From Parcubacteria group bacterium LiPW_15 (GTDB lineage: Bacteria > Patescibacteria > Paceibacteria > UBA6257 > 2-01-FULL-56-20), in NCBI GenBank assembly GCA_007375645.1, contig VMER01000005.1, forward strand, positions 466 to 13,979: 13,514 nt of DNA, given 5' to 3'. Position numbers and translations under genes: made by a program. Below, one piece after another: positions 6,588 through 13,343 of this stretch. Position 1 is the first letter of the stretch; each line of letters opens with the position of its first letter. Under the pieces are notes generated by a model. It was not told where the DNA came from, did not search any database, and was given only the letters and a program-made list of their open reading frames with translations.

Positions 6588-7478
6588 ATGCGTGTGCTCA
6601 TCATCGGCGCGGGTGAAATTGGTCTGGCGATAGGAACCGTGCTGCAAAACGCGGGGCATGAGGTTTGGTTCTGGGACAGAAACAGTTCCAAATGCACCAA
6701 GGGGAAAGATTTGAAAGATGCGGCGGCGGATTGCGACTGCGTATTCTTTTGCGTGCCCTCCACCGGGCTTCGGGATGCGGCAATAAACATTGCGCCCGTT
6801 ATTCCCGCAAACAAGCCGATCGTCGTTCTTTCGAAGGGGATAGAATCCGGAAGCAATAAAACTTCGGATGCGGTTTTGGAGGATATTTTCCCAAAAAATT
6901 CAATTGCCGTGCTGGGCGGCCCCATGCTCGCCGAAGAAATGAAAAGAGGAGAAGCGGCCATCGGCGTCCTGGGTGTAGAAGACGATAAAACGTCCGCCTT
7001 CGTAATCTCGCTTTTCAACGGGACAAGGCTATATATAGAGAGAACAACGGATATCCGCGGTCTCGCGCTCTGCGGCGCTCTAAAAAATATATATTCTCTT
7101 TCCTTCGGGTTCGCGGAAGCGTCCGGCGAGGAAAGCAACGTTAAAGGGTCTCTCTCTGCGCAGTCTCTTCGAGAAATGGTGGAGATCGTGACTGTTTTGG
7201 GGGGACGTCCGGAAACCGTAATGGGTCCCGGAGGCTTGGGGGATCTAGTGGCCTCGGGGATGAGTGTTTACGGATATAATCGGCGGGTTGGCAGGGAGCT
7301 TTTGGAAAAAGGCAAAACCGATCTGGTGAGCGAAGGGATTCTTTCTATCGGCCCCATTGGTTCGCTGTTGGGCGAGAAATGCAAAGAGTATAAACTTTTT
7401 TCAGTTATTCAAAAAATTATTTTTTCTCCGGGCGAAGGAAGAAGGGTGTTCGAAGAATATTTGCAGGAACAATACTAA
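6588..7478 (+). CDS. gpsA: Glycerol-3-phosphate dehydrogenase [NAD(P)+]
   Basis: 296-aa cytoplasmic enzyme that reduces dihydroxyacetone phosphate to sn-glycerol 3-phosphate, the backbone precursor of phospholipids. The N-terminal Rossmann fold has GAGEIG (7-12) at the dinucleotide loop and D30 after the second strand. LSKGI (81-85), GGPMLAEEM (110-118; usually GPSFA-E) and GALKNIYSLSFG (163-174) with the conserved Lys K166 follow, then GPGGLGDLVAS (213-223) and YNRRVG (230-235), which bind the phosphate. It is slightly shorter than the usual ~330 aa, mostly at the C-terminus. The start at 6588, 10 nt after the DoxX stop, puts the glycine-rich loop in the normal place; no Shine-Dalgarno is visible, so it is likely coupled to the DoxX gene. 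Confidence 0.93.
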   Translation: MRVLIIGAGEIGLAIGTVLQNAGHEVWFWDRNSSKCTKGKDLKDAAADCDCVFFCVPSTGLRDAAINIAPVIPANKPIVVLSKGIESGSNKTSDAVLEDIFPKNSIAVLGGPMLAEEMKRGEAAIGVLGVEDDKTSAFVISLFNGTRLYIERTTDIRGLALCGALKNIYSLSFGFAEASGEESNVKGSLSAQSLREMVEIVTVLGGRPETVMGPGGLGDLVASGMSVYGYNRRVGRELLEKGKTDLVSEGILSIGPIGSLLGEKCKEYKLFSVIQKIIFSPGEGRRVFEEYLQEQY

Positions 7479-7480
7479 AA

Positions 7481-7506
7481 TCCGGACAGCCCGCAAGCTG
7501 TCCGGA
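7481..7506 (-). terminator. Shared convergent terminator
   Basis: A perfect 10-bp stem (TCCGGACAGC 7481-7490 with GCTGTCCGGA 7497-7506) with a 6-nt loop. On the minus strand it is followed by TTTTAG, so it terminates the gene ending at 7522. On the + strand it starts 2 nt after gpsA but has no T-run, so it would be weaker there. The CCGGACAG core is shared with the terminator at 13151. Confidence 0.8.
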
Positions 7507-7521
7507 TAGTCTGCGACCGAT

Positions 7522-7959
7522 CTATAACGAAGCATCAACGCTATGGGTCGTGGTATCTTCTGCCGCCGCGCCCGAACCGCAGGTCTTTCGCGTATTGTAG
7601 AATGCTGTCCAGGCAGCCTGTCGAGACTTGCTCCAGGTGGAGCGGGCCGAAGAGGCCACGGAGCGATATGCCTTCCACGCCGCCTTAAGGGCGGTATTTC
7701 TCGCTTTTGCGTTCGTGAGTCCCCATGCGGAGGCGAAAGCCGAGGCTCTTGTCGCTAGAGCGGTTGAAATCGAGGAGGAGTATCCGGCGAAGGCGGAAGC
7801 TATCGAAGTTTCTCTCGCGGCTATCGCGGATTGCATACAAGCTACATCCACCTTTGGTTTTGCGGAAGTCGTGCTTGTTGCGGTAGCCGCGAATACCGGA
7901 GCGGCAATCGCCGAGGCCAGGAGAGAAAGACCGCCGAACATTAATACAATTTTTTTCAT
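7522..7959 (-). CDS. Secreted Ala-rich helical protein with two cysteines
   Basis: 145 aa. A clear Sec signal peptide (MKK, hydrophobic 4-20, probable cleavage after VFA at residue 24). The mature part is Ala/Ser/Arg-rich and almost certainly helical, with aromatic residues at regular steps (A-F, A-W, A-W-K-A-Y, T-W, A-W-T-A-F) bounded by C41 and C127, which could form one disulfide closing a helical hairpin. A flexible Gly/Ala/Thr tail follows. I recall similar Parcubacteria exported proteins (DVACMQ..., AW-rich repeats) but no function. It lies 85 nt downstream of the ribonucleotide reductase gene on the same strand. No Shine-Dalgarno is seen before the ATG at 7959. Confidence 0.85.
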   Translation of the reverse strand: MKKIVLMFGGLSLLASAIAAPVFAATATSTTSAKPKVDVACMQSAIAARETSIASAFAGYSSSISTALATRASAFASAWGLTNAKARNTALKAAWKAYRSVASSARSTWSKSRQAAWTAFYNTRKTCGSGAAAEDTTTHSVDASL

Positions 7960-7990
7960 TGGTCGTTGGTTGGATTTGGACCTTTCGGCT

Positions 7991-8044
7991 ACGCCGGCGT
8001 GCTTATCGGCAATTTCTTGTGCTTTCGTTTTTTAAACTGCCGAT
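7991..8044. repeat. Inverted repeats between nrdJ and the secreted-protein gene
   Basis: ATCGGCA (8005-8011) pairs with TGCCGAT (8038-8044), the latter touching the nrdJ stop, with a 26-nt loop. Beside it is the 10-bp palindrome ACGCCGGCGT (7991-8000). There is no T-run, so neither is a clear terminator; a processing or stability structure in a shared nrdJ transcript is possible. Confidence 0.4.
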
Positions 8045-10786
8045 CTAGGAGCAGCCTCCGGAAGAACTTCCGCATTGCAAACAGGTAAGGCAGGTTCCGG
8101 TCCGGATCATCATACCGCCGCAGCTTCGACACATCGTATCCGCAAAGATAACGCCATTCTCATTTTTCAACGTTTCTGCTTTTGTAATGGGTGGAGCGGT
8201 TTTAACAATGTCCTTTATCGGTCCGCTTTCCGGCTCATCTCCATGATCGGACATGCCGAAGTCTTCCAAGGACTCCTTTGGCAAGAATCTTTTTGCAAGA
8301 TAGCGGAAAATATAATCAACGATACTCGTAGCTATTCGTATTGTGGGGTTCTCGGTGAATCCTGAGGGTTCAAATCGGCTATAGATGAATTTGTGGGCTA
8401 AGGCGTCCAAGGGAACTCCGTATTGAAGCGCCATAGAGATGGAGATCGCAAACGCATCCAGGAGTCCGGAAAGGGTGCTGCCTTGCTTCGCCATTCTGAT
8501 AAATACTTCCGCGAGGCCGCCGTCTTCGAAGGTGCTGTAAGTCAGGTAACCTTCGTGACCGGCGATGGAGAACTTATGCGTTTCGGACGGGCGAGTAGTC
8601 GGTAGTTTTCTCCTTGAGCCAACCGCCGGGATTTCCGCCGCGATCTTTTCCTTTGTTTTGCTCTGGGAGGTTTGAAGCGGTTGGCTGGCTTTGGAGCCGT
8701 CGCGATAGACCGCCATGGCTTTTATCCCGAGTTTCCAGGACATCACATAACAATCCAAAATCTCTTCCACGCTCGTTTCGCTTGGCATATTGAACGTTTT
8801 GGAAATTGCTCCGGAAATAAATTGTTGCGCGGCAGCCACCATTTTCACGTGTCCCTGCCAAGAAATGGTTCGCACGCCTTTGTTCGGTTTTACCGCGCAG
8901 TCGAAGATACTCAGATGTTCTTCTTTGAGATGGGGCGCCCCTTCGACGGTCCCGTTTTCCGCTACCCAGGAAATAATTTCTTGGACCTCATGTTCATTGT
9001 ATTTTAAATTGCGCAGGGCGTGTTCAACTTCCTGGTTTACCATTTTCATCCAACCGCCGCCGACCAATTGTTTCATGGTGACGAGCGAGAAGGCGGGTTC
9101 AATTCCGGTGGTATCGCAATCCATCATGAAGGCGATGGTTCCGGTCGGCGCGATGACCGTTACCTGGGCATTCCTGAACCCATGCTCATTTCCTGCTTCA
9201 AGAGCCATGCTCCAGACATTCTTTGCTTCATTTGCCAGAGTCTCGTCCTCTATTAAGTCAACCGGCAACAACTCTGCGGCTTTTTTATGTTTGGCTATAA
9301 CGGCAAGCATAGGCTCGCGATTTACGGCGTAGGCCGCGAAGGGCCCAACTTTGCTTGCGATCTGAGATGAATATCGATAGGCTTCGCCGGCCATAAGGGA
9401 GGTGATTGCTCCGGCCCAAGCGCGTCCTTTGTCGGAGTCATAGGCAAGGCCCTTGGTCATAAGAAGCGAGCCCAAGTTCGCGTAACCCAGGCCCAGCTGG
9501 CGCATGTTTTTGGTGTTTTCCTCGATCTTCGCGGTCGGGTAGCTGGAACTGCCAACGATTATTTCTTGCGCCAGGATTATCAAGCGGACTACATGCTTAA
9601 ACTCCTCTGTTTTGAAAGATCCGTCGTCGTTTACGAATTTCATGAGGTTTAGCGAGGCTAAATTGCAGGCAGAATTGTCCACGTGCATGTATTCGGAGCA
9701 GGGGTTTGAGGCGTTTATGCGTCCGGAATTCGGGCAGGTGTGCCAGTCATTAATAGTGGTGTCGAATTGAACTCCGGGATCTCCACACTCCCATGCGGCT
9801 TTGGCAATTTCGTGAAGCAATTTTTTGGCATCCAATTGTTCCGCTGTCTCGCCGTTAATCCTGAACTTTGTTGCCCAGGGTTTATTGTCGGCAGCGGCGT
9901 TCATGAAGTCATCGCTAATGCGAACGGAATTGTTGGCATTTTGAAATTGAATCGAATTCCAGGCCGGATCGTTCAGATCCGCCATGTTGTAACCGGCCGC
10001 GGCGAGCGCCCGGACTTTATCTTCTTCATCCGCCTTGGCGCGGATGAAATCCATTACATCGGGGTGATCGATGTCCATTACAACCATCTTAGCTGCGCGC
10101 CTGGTTGTGCCGCCCGATTTGATCATGCCCGCGACGGAATCGGCTCCGCGCATAAAAGATATCGGTCCGGAAGAATATCCTCCGCCGGCCAGATGCTCGA
10201 GTTTGGATCGCAACCGGGAAATATTCACGCCCGCTCCGGAGCCACCCTTGAAGATCATTCCTTCTGTTTTTATCCAATCCAAAATGGAATGCATGTCGTC
10301 TTCTACGGAAAGTATAAAACAGGCGGAGCATTGAGGTTTTTCTTTAACACCCACATTGAACCAAACCGGAGAATTGAACGCGGCATATTGATTTACCAAA
10401 ACATAGGAGAGTTCATCTTCGAAGATTTGAGCCTGATGATTATTAAAATAATTGAAACTCTCTCCCCAGCCTCGGATAGTATGCGCGACGCGCGTTACCG
10501 TCTGTTTCACACTTCGTTCGCGGTTCGGCGCCCCCAATTTTCCGCGAAAATATTTAGAAGCGGTGATGTTTACCGCGTTTTGTGACCAAAATTCCGGAAA
10601 CTCGACGTTTTTTTGTTCAAAAACCTTTTTTTCTTCCGTACCGATCATCGCGTCCCGCAAAGTCCACTTGATCTGATCGAATGGATTGGAATTTTGTAGG
10701 GTAAAAACTCTTCGGAGAAACGGTGAGTGTTTTTCTTTGGGAGAGGTTTGTTCGGCGAGCGTAGTCTGATGTGCTGATTCTTTCAT
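8045..10786 (-). CDS. nrdJ: Adenosylcobalamin-dependent (class II) ribonucleotide reductase
   Basis: 913-aa cytoplasmic enzyme reducing ribonucleotides to deoxyribonucleotides using a B12-derived radical, so oxygen is not needed. The alpha/beta-barrel core has the substrate-binding blocks QYAAFNSPVWFNVG (133-146), GMIFKGGSGAGVNIS (176-190), and the active-site triad in NPCSE (N361, C363, E365). C374 (SACNLASLN) and C153 or C156 (QCSACF) form the expected redox pair. APTGTIAFMMDCDTTGIEP (546-564) is the phosphate-binding loop region. The C-terminal tail holds C886, C889, C899, C902, C905 and C912, matching the family's zinc-ribbon-like swinging-arm cysteines that re-reduce the active site. No intein or ATP-cone was recognised. 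Full length with normal start at 10786; no Shine-Dalgarno before it. Confidence 0.96.
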   Translation of the reverse strand: MKESAHQTTLAEQTSPKEKHSPFLRRVFTLQNSNPFDQIKWTLRDAMIGTEEKKVFEQKNVEFPEFWSQNAVNITASKYFRGKLGAPNRERSVKQTVTRVAHTIRGWGESFNYFNNHQAQIFEDELSYVLVNQYAAFNSPVWFNVGVKEKPQCSACFILSVEDDMHSILDWIKTEGMIFKGGSGAGVNISRLRSKLEHLAGGGYSSGPISFMRGADSVAGMIKSGGTTRRAAKMVVMDIDHPDVMDFIRAKADEEDKVRALAAAGYNMADLNDPAWNSIQFQNANNSVRISDDFMNAAADNKPWATKFRINGETAEQLDAKKLLHEIAKAAWECGDPGVQFDTTINDWHTCPNSGRINASNPCSEYMHVDNSACNLASLNLMKFVNDDGSFKTEEFKHVVRLIILAQEIIVGSSSYPTAKIEENTKNMRQLGLGYANLGSLLMTKGLAYDSDKGRAWAGAITSLMAGEAYRYSSQIASKVGPFAAYAVNREPMLAVIAKHKKAAELLPVDLIEDETLANEAKNVWSMALEAGNEHGFRNAQVTVIAPTGTIAFMMDCDTTGIEPAFSLVTMKQLVGGGWMKMVNQEVEHALRNLKYNEHEVQEIISWVAENGTVEGAPHLKEEHLSIFDCAVKPNKGVRTISWQGHVKMVAAAQQFISGAISKTFNMPSETSVEEILDCYVMSWKLGIKAMAVYRDGSKASQPLQTSQSKTKEKIAAEIPAVGSRRKLPTTRPSETHKFSIAGHEGYLTYSTFEDGGLAEVFIRMAKQGSTLSGLLDAFAISISMALQYGVPLDALAHKFIYSRFEPSGFTENPTIRIATSIVDYIFRYLAKRFLPKESLEDFGMSDHGDEPESGPIKDIVKTAPPITKAETLKNENGVIFADTMCRSCGGMMIRTGTCLTCLQCGSSSGGCS

Positions 10787-11008
10787 TTTTAAGGTTTACT
10801 TTTTGATCGACTTATTGGTTAATAAAAGTCCGTTTTTGACGGGGAAAAGTGTTTGTTCATGAGACCATCTTAGCACGCGAGCGAGTTAAAAAAGCGGTAC
10901 TTATCCCCAGGAAAATTGACAAAGTTTACGATTGTTTCGAAATATTTGTGTTATAAAACGGTTTGATAAAAATATGAATTTTTTGCTCGGTTTTGCTAGG
11001 ATTAGAAC
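10787..11008. promoter_or_regulatory. Divergent promoter region of nrdJ and the acidic-protein gene
   Basis: 222 nt without a gene. For nrdJ (minus) an extended -10, TGCTAAGAT, lies at 10875-10867, giving a leader of about 75 nt; its -35 is poor. For the plus gene, TGCTAGGAT (10994-11002) ends 6 nt before ATG 11009, again the leaderless geometry. A TTGACA at 10916-10921 and TATAAA at 10952-10957 lie between but are not at promoter spacing to each other. I see no cobalamin riboswitch and no convincing NrdR box. Confidence 0.45.
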
Positions 11009-11335
11009 ATGGAAAAACTAAAAGGTTTCGAGGCTGGGCCGTTAAGCTTATCTGAAGATGAAAGAAAAAAGGCGGAATTGGACGGAACTTTGGAAGAATT
11101 GGAGAGGGGTTTGGCTGCCGCTAACGAAAGAATTGCGAACGGGGAGAGTGTCGAGGTGGTAGTGCAGGGGATTCCGGCGGTTCTTCACTTGGTTGAGGGG
11201 AGGGTGGTCAAAGGGGCTGAGGAGGAGCATGGGAAAATGGAAGATGTTGCCGCTTTTGACCTCGGAGCGGAGCTTTCCGAAGATTTGGGTGGCGATTTTG
11301 CCGAGCCAGGCGACGACGAGAAAACGGCTGCGTAG
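11009..11335 (+). CDS. Small acidic protein of unknown function
   Basis: 108 aa, not recognised. No signal peptide or membrane segment. Residues about 15-45 are Glu/Lys/Ala-rich and should be helical, 47-67 look like short beta strands (SVEVVVQGIPAVLHLVEGRVV), and the C-terminal third is Asp/Glu/Gly-rich and probably disordered. The start is supported by an extended -10-like TGCTAGGAT ending 6 nt upstream. It stands between nrdJ (divergent) and the lamin-tail gene, which follows after 63 nt. Its frame is coherent over the whole length, with bacterial-type codon use like its neighbours, but short length leaves some doubt that it is coding. Confidence 0.68.
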   Translation: MEKLKGFEAGPLSLSEDERKKAELDGTLEELERGLAAANERIANGESVEVVVQGIPAVLHLVEGRVVKGAEEEHGKMEDVAAFDLGAELSEDLGGDFAEPGDDEKTAA

Positions 11336-11398
11336 CGGAATGGTTTTTTCGGATATTCTATCTGGAGCCAAATACTTTTTATAGAACTTACCTTCGGG

Positions 11399-12313
11399 AT
11401 GGAGGAGGAAAATATTGAAAAAAGGAATATTTCCGGCGGTCGTCTCAGAGCAATCTTTGCTTACGGACTTATTTTTGTCCTTGGAGTTTTAACCGGGAAT
11501 ATTTTGGGCGCGGGGAATCGGGATGCGCTCAAAGAAACCGCAAATCTTATATCGCAAACCGGAAAGGAAGTGCTCGCGCCTTTGGCATCTGAAGGTGTGA
11601 GCTTTTCGCTACCTCTTAAAAAATCAACCGCCCCAAAAACCAAAGTGGTTGTTCCGGCCGTAGTTCCTTCGCCGCCCAAGATCGCAACGTTTTCCGCCGC
11701 GGTAACGTCTTCCGTTGCGGCAACGACAAGCTCATCTGCGCCGATAGCAGAAGTTGCTTCCACTTCGCCGATTGCGGCTACGAGTGCGCAGATCGGAGCG
11801 GTGGAAAACCCGCAAGCTTCTCCCGTCCAAGAACCTGTTGTCGCAGCCGCGAAGCTTTTGATATTCGAAGTTCAGATAACCGGCGGACCGGGAAATTCCG
11901 AACAGGATTTCATAAAAATTTATAATCCGACTCCGTACGCGGTGAATGCCTCCGGATGGAAGCTTCGGAAGCGTTCCAAGACCGGCGGAGAATCGTCCAT
12001 AAAAGTTGTTCCAGAAGGAACAAGTATCGCCTCCGGCGCGGTTTTAACTTGGGCCAACAGTAAAGACAATTTTGCGGCAACCATGAGCGCGGAAATTTCT
12101 TCTACCGCAACGATTTCTGCGGACAACAGTATCGCGATTTTGGACGGAGACGGAAAAATAATAGATGCCGTCGCCTGGGGCGGGGGAAGCGGTCAATTTG
12201 CGGAAGGGAGCCCTTATCCCATGAGTCCTGAGGCTGGCCAAATACTCAGAAGAAAAACGGGGGGAGCGAACCTGCAGGATACCGACAACAACGCCGCGGA
12301 CTTCGAGGTATAA
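11399..12313 (+). CDS. Membrane-anchored lamin-tail-domain protein
   Basis: 304 aa. A short cytoplasmic start with basic residues (KRNISGGRLR), one membrane helix (about 19-37), a long Ala/Ser/Thr/Pro/Val linker (about 75-150) typical of cell-wall-spanning stalks, then a lamin-tail domain (LTD, PF00932-like) from about 151: LLIFEVQI, DFIKIYNP (170-177), AVNASGWKLRKR (181-192), SGAVLTWANS (212-221), SIAILDGDGKIIDAVAWG (244-261), and the usual ending ILRRK...DTDNNAADF (282-302). In bacteria LTDs are exposed and are found in surface or nuclease-associated proteins; here no enzyme is attached. A possible -10 (TATAGA, 11380-11385) lies 13 nt before the ATG. The start codon is followed at once by GAGGAGGAA, which should not be mistaken for a ribosome binding site. 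Confidence 0.85.
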   Translation: MEEENIEKRNISGGRLRAIFAYGLIFVLGVLTGNILGAGNRDALKETANLISQTGKEVLAPLASEGVSFSLPLKKSTAPKTKVVVPAVVPSPPKIATFSAAVTSSVAATTSSSAPIAEVASTSPIAATSAQIGAVENPQASPVQEPVVAAAKLLIFEVQITGGPGNSEQDFIKIYNPTPYAVNASGWKLRKRSKTGGESSIKVVPEGTSIASGAVLTWANSKDNFAATMSAEISSTATISADNSIAILDGDGKIIDAVAWGGGSGQFAEGSPYPMSPEAGQILRRKTGGANLQDTDNNAADFEV

Positions 12314-12316
12314 ATT

Positions 12317-12325
12317 TGCTATAAT
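12317..12325 (+). promoter_or_regulatory. Extended -10 upstream of the channel-like gene
   Basis: TGCTATAAT followed by TAGGTATAAGAAAA, nearly the same as the element at 3007-3029. It begins 4 nt after the lamin-tail stop codon and would give a leader of about 100 nt for the gene at 12434. Confidence 0.58.
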
Positions 12326-12351
12326 TAGGTATAAGAAAAGGTCGATAATTC

Positions 12352-12426
12352 AGTTGGTAGCGAGTAGTTTGTGGTGGGTAGAGATGAAAAAATTGCTACC
12401 AACTATCAACTATAAACTACAAACTA
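12352..12426 (+). promoter_or_regulatory. Structured 5' leader with interlocking inverted repeats
   Basis: AGTTGGTAGC (12352-12361) pairs perfectly with GCTACCAACT (12395-12404), extendable by a G-U and an A-U pair. TAGTTTGT (12365-12372), inside that loop, pairs with ACAAACTA (12419-12426) beyond it, giving an A-B-A'-B' order that could form a pseudoknot. The second pairing ends 7 nt before the start codon. The right side is also a low-complexity run of AACTA/AAACTA units, so part of the pairing may be a composition effect. Confidence 0.42.
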
Positions 12427-12433
12427 TAAATAT

Positions 12434-13114
12434 ATGACACAAAGTTGGCTCGACATTTTGGGCGGATCACTGGGAAACCTCTGGTTGGGGGTTACCGGTT
12501 TCCTTCCGAATTTCATTTTGGCTATCGTGGTGTTCATCATCGGTTTGATAGTGGCCTCGCTTGTCGCGACGGTCATCGAAAAGCTTTTCGAATCCGTCAA
12601 ACTCGATGCTTTGCTCCATAAGCTTGGCCTTAGTCCTTATTTTGAGCGGGCCGGAATGCAGCTTAAGAGTGCTAGGTTTTTGGGCCGGTTGTTCTACTGG
12701 TTCATTGTTATTGCCTTCCTCTTGGCCGTTTCCGACAGCCTGAAGCTTTTCGCGCTTTCCGCGTTCCTGAGGGATGTCCTTTACTACATTCCGAACGTGA
12801 TTGTCGCGGTGCTTATTCTTCTTGCCGCTTTCGTGGTTGGCAACTTCGCGAAGAAACTTGTGATCGCTTCGGTCATGGGCGCGAAGCTTCATTCCGCGAA
12901 ATTCCTCGGTTCTTTGGTTTGGTGGGCAATAGTGGTTTTCGGATTCGTTACCGCGCTTTCTCAGCTCGGTATTGCGACTGCGATAATCCAGGCGCTCATC
13001 ACGGGCTTTATCGCGATGCTGGCTATAGCCGGAGGCTTGGCCTTTGGTCTTGGCGGCCGCGACTATGCCGCGCATCTTATCGGTAAATTCAAGGAGACTA
13101 CCGAGAGCAGATAA
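12434..13114 (+). CDS. MscS-related conserved TM-helix membrane protein
   Basis: 226 aa, five likely membrane helices (about 24-46, 84-104, 118-140, 155-176, 180-207). Two tandem repeats are visible: LPNFILAIVVFIIG...FLGRLFYWFIVIAFLLAVSDSL (24-103) and IPNVIVAVLILLA...FLGSLVWWAIVVFGFVTALSQL (119-178), then a helix rich in Ala and Gly ending in GLAFGLGGRDYA (201-212). That ending resembles the pore-lining helix of MscS channels, and the repeats match the conserved TM-helix (PF05552-like, CmpX) type. The cytoplasmic MscS beta-domain that normally follows is absent, so it may be a reduced channel or a membrane scaffold; gating by tension is not shown. It has no Shine-Dalgarno, but a potentially structured leader precedes it. 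Confidence 0.85.
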   Translation: MTQSWLDILGGSLGNLWLGVTGFLPNFILAIVVFIIGLIVASLVATVIEKLFESVKLDALLHKLGLSPYFERAGMQLKSARFLGRLFYWFIVIAFLLAVSDSLKLFALSAFLRDVLYYIPNVIVAVLILLAAFVVGNFAKKLVIASVMGAKLHSAKFLGSLVWWAIVVFGFVTALSQLGIATAIIQALITGFIAMLAIAGGLAFGLGGRDYAAHLIGKFKETTESR

Positions 13115-13146
13115 GAGATAGAAATCTAGAAAATAGAATCTAGAGC

Positions 13147-13182
13147 AAAACCCGGACAGTCCATTGGACTGTCCGGGTTTTT
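13147..13182 (+). terminator. Strong intrinsic terminator
   Basis: Perfect 12-bp stem (13151-13162 with 13166-13177), loop ATT, preceded by AAAA and followed by TTTTT, so it can work in both directions. It ends the channel-like gene's transcript 32 nt after its stop. Confidence 0.92.
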
Positions 13183-13217
13183 GGTAGGCGTGGATGAGAT
13201 TGTGGAATAACTGTGGA

Positions 13218-13245
13218 TTGTCCGCGACCTAGGGTTTGTTATAAT
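13218..13245 (+). promoter_or_regulatory. Promoter of the putative small RNA
   Basis: TTGTCC (13218-13223), 16 nt, then TATAAT (13240-13245) preceded by TGT, so it has a moderate -35 and an extended -10. It is the most complete promoter in the window. The predicted start is about 13252, within the first bases of the long stem. Confidence 0.62.
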
Positions 13246-13248
13246 AAT

Positions 13249-13314
13249 AAAAATCGTCCGGGAAACTCCGTTCCGATATGTGAGGTATCGAGGCGGAAGA
13301 GCCGGGCGATTTTT
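13249..13314 (+). ncRNA. Putative small structured RNA / long stem-loop
   Basis: The outer stem has 13 consecutive pairs (13249-13261 with 13302-13314, one G-U). Inside, UCCG (13267-13270) pairs with CGGA (13294-13297), and an apical hairpin CGAUAU/GUAUCG (13274-13279 with 13285-13290) closes a GUGAG loop. The right arm ends in five U, so the structure also resembles an intrinsic terminator of its own transcript. It starts at a promoter's predicted +1 and ends before a second promoter for the prepilin. I do not recognise an Rfam family; it lacks SRP, tmRNA, 6S or known riboswitch signatures. Alternatives: an attenuator, or a bidirectional terminator (the minus side also reads into a T-rich run). 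Confidence 0.5.
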
Positions 13315-13328
13315 GTTCCCGAATCTTC

Positions 13329-13334
13329 TATAAT
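13329..13334 (+). promoter_or_regulatory. -10 element of the prepilin gene
   Basis: A perfect TATAAT ends 9 nt before the ATG at 13344, the same geometry as ackA, predicting a transcript with only 2-3 untranslated bases. Confidence 0.55.
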
Positions 13335-13343
13335 TAACCTATT

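Noticed and set aside
9740..10585. 281-codon plus-strand ORF inside nrdJ
   Set aside because: Antisense shadow of a conserved catalytic region; no motif or start signal of its own.
10787..10875. Cobalamin riboswitch upstream of the B12-dependent reductase
   Set aside because: The leader of about 75 nt is too short and no B12 box or matching stems were seen.
11402..11410. GAGGAGGAA as a ribosome binding site for a downstream start in the lamin-tail gene
   Set aside because: It lies just inside the coding frame (Glu codons), and no in-frame ATG follows at suitable spacing before the membrane helix.
12395..12433. CRISPR-like or tandem repeat array from AACTA/AAACTA units
   Set aside because: Units are 5-9 nt, irregular and not separated by spacers; it is low-complexity sequence.
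12467..13075. Minus-strand ORF opposite the MscS-like gene
   Set aside because: Very hydrophilic mirror of a membrane protein, the usual antisense effect.
13249..13314. Bacterial SRP (4.5S) RNA or a self-cleaving ribozyme
   Set aside because: The apical loop lacks the SRP GGAA/GGAAGCAG pattern, and no hammerhead (CUGAUGA) or twister core is present.
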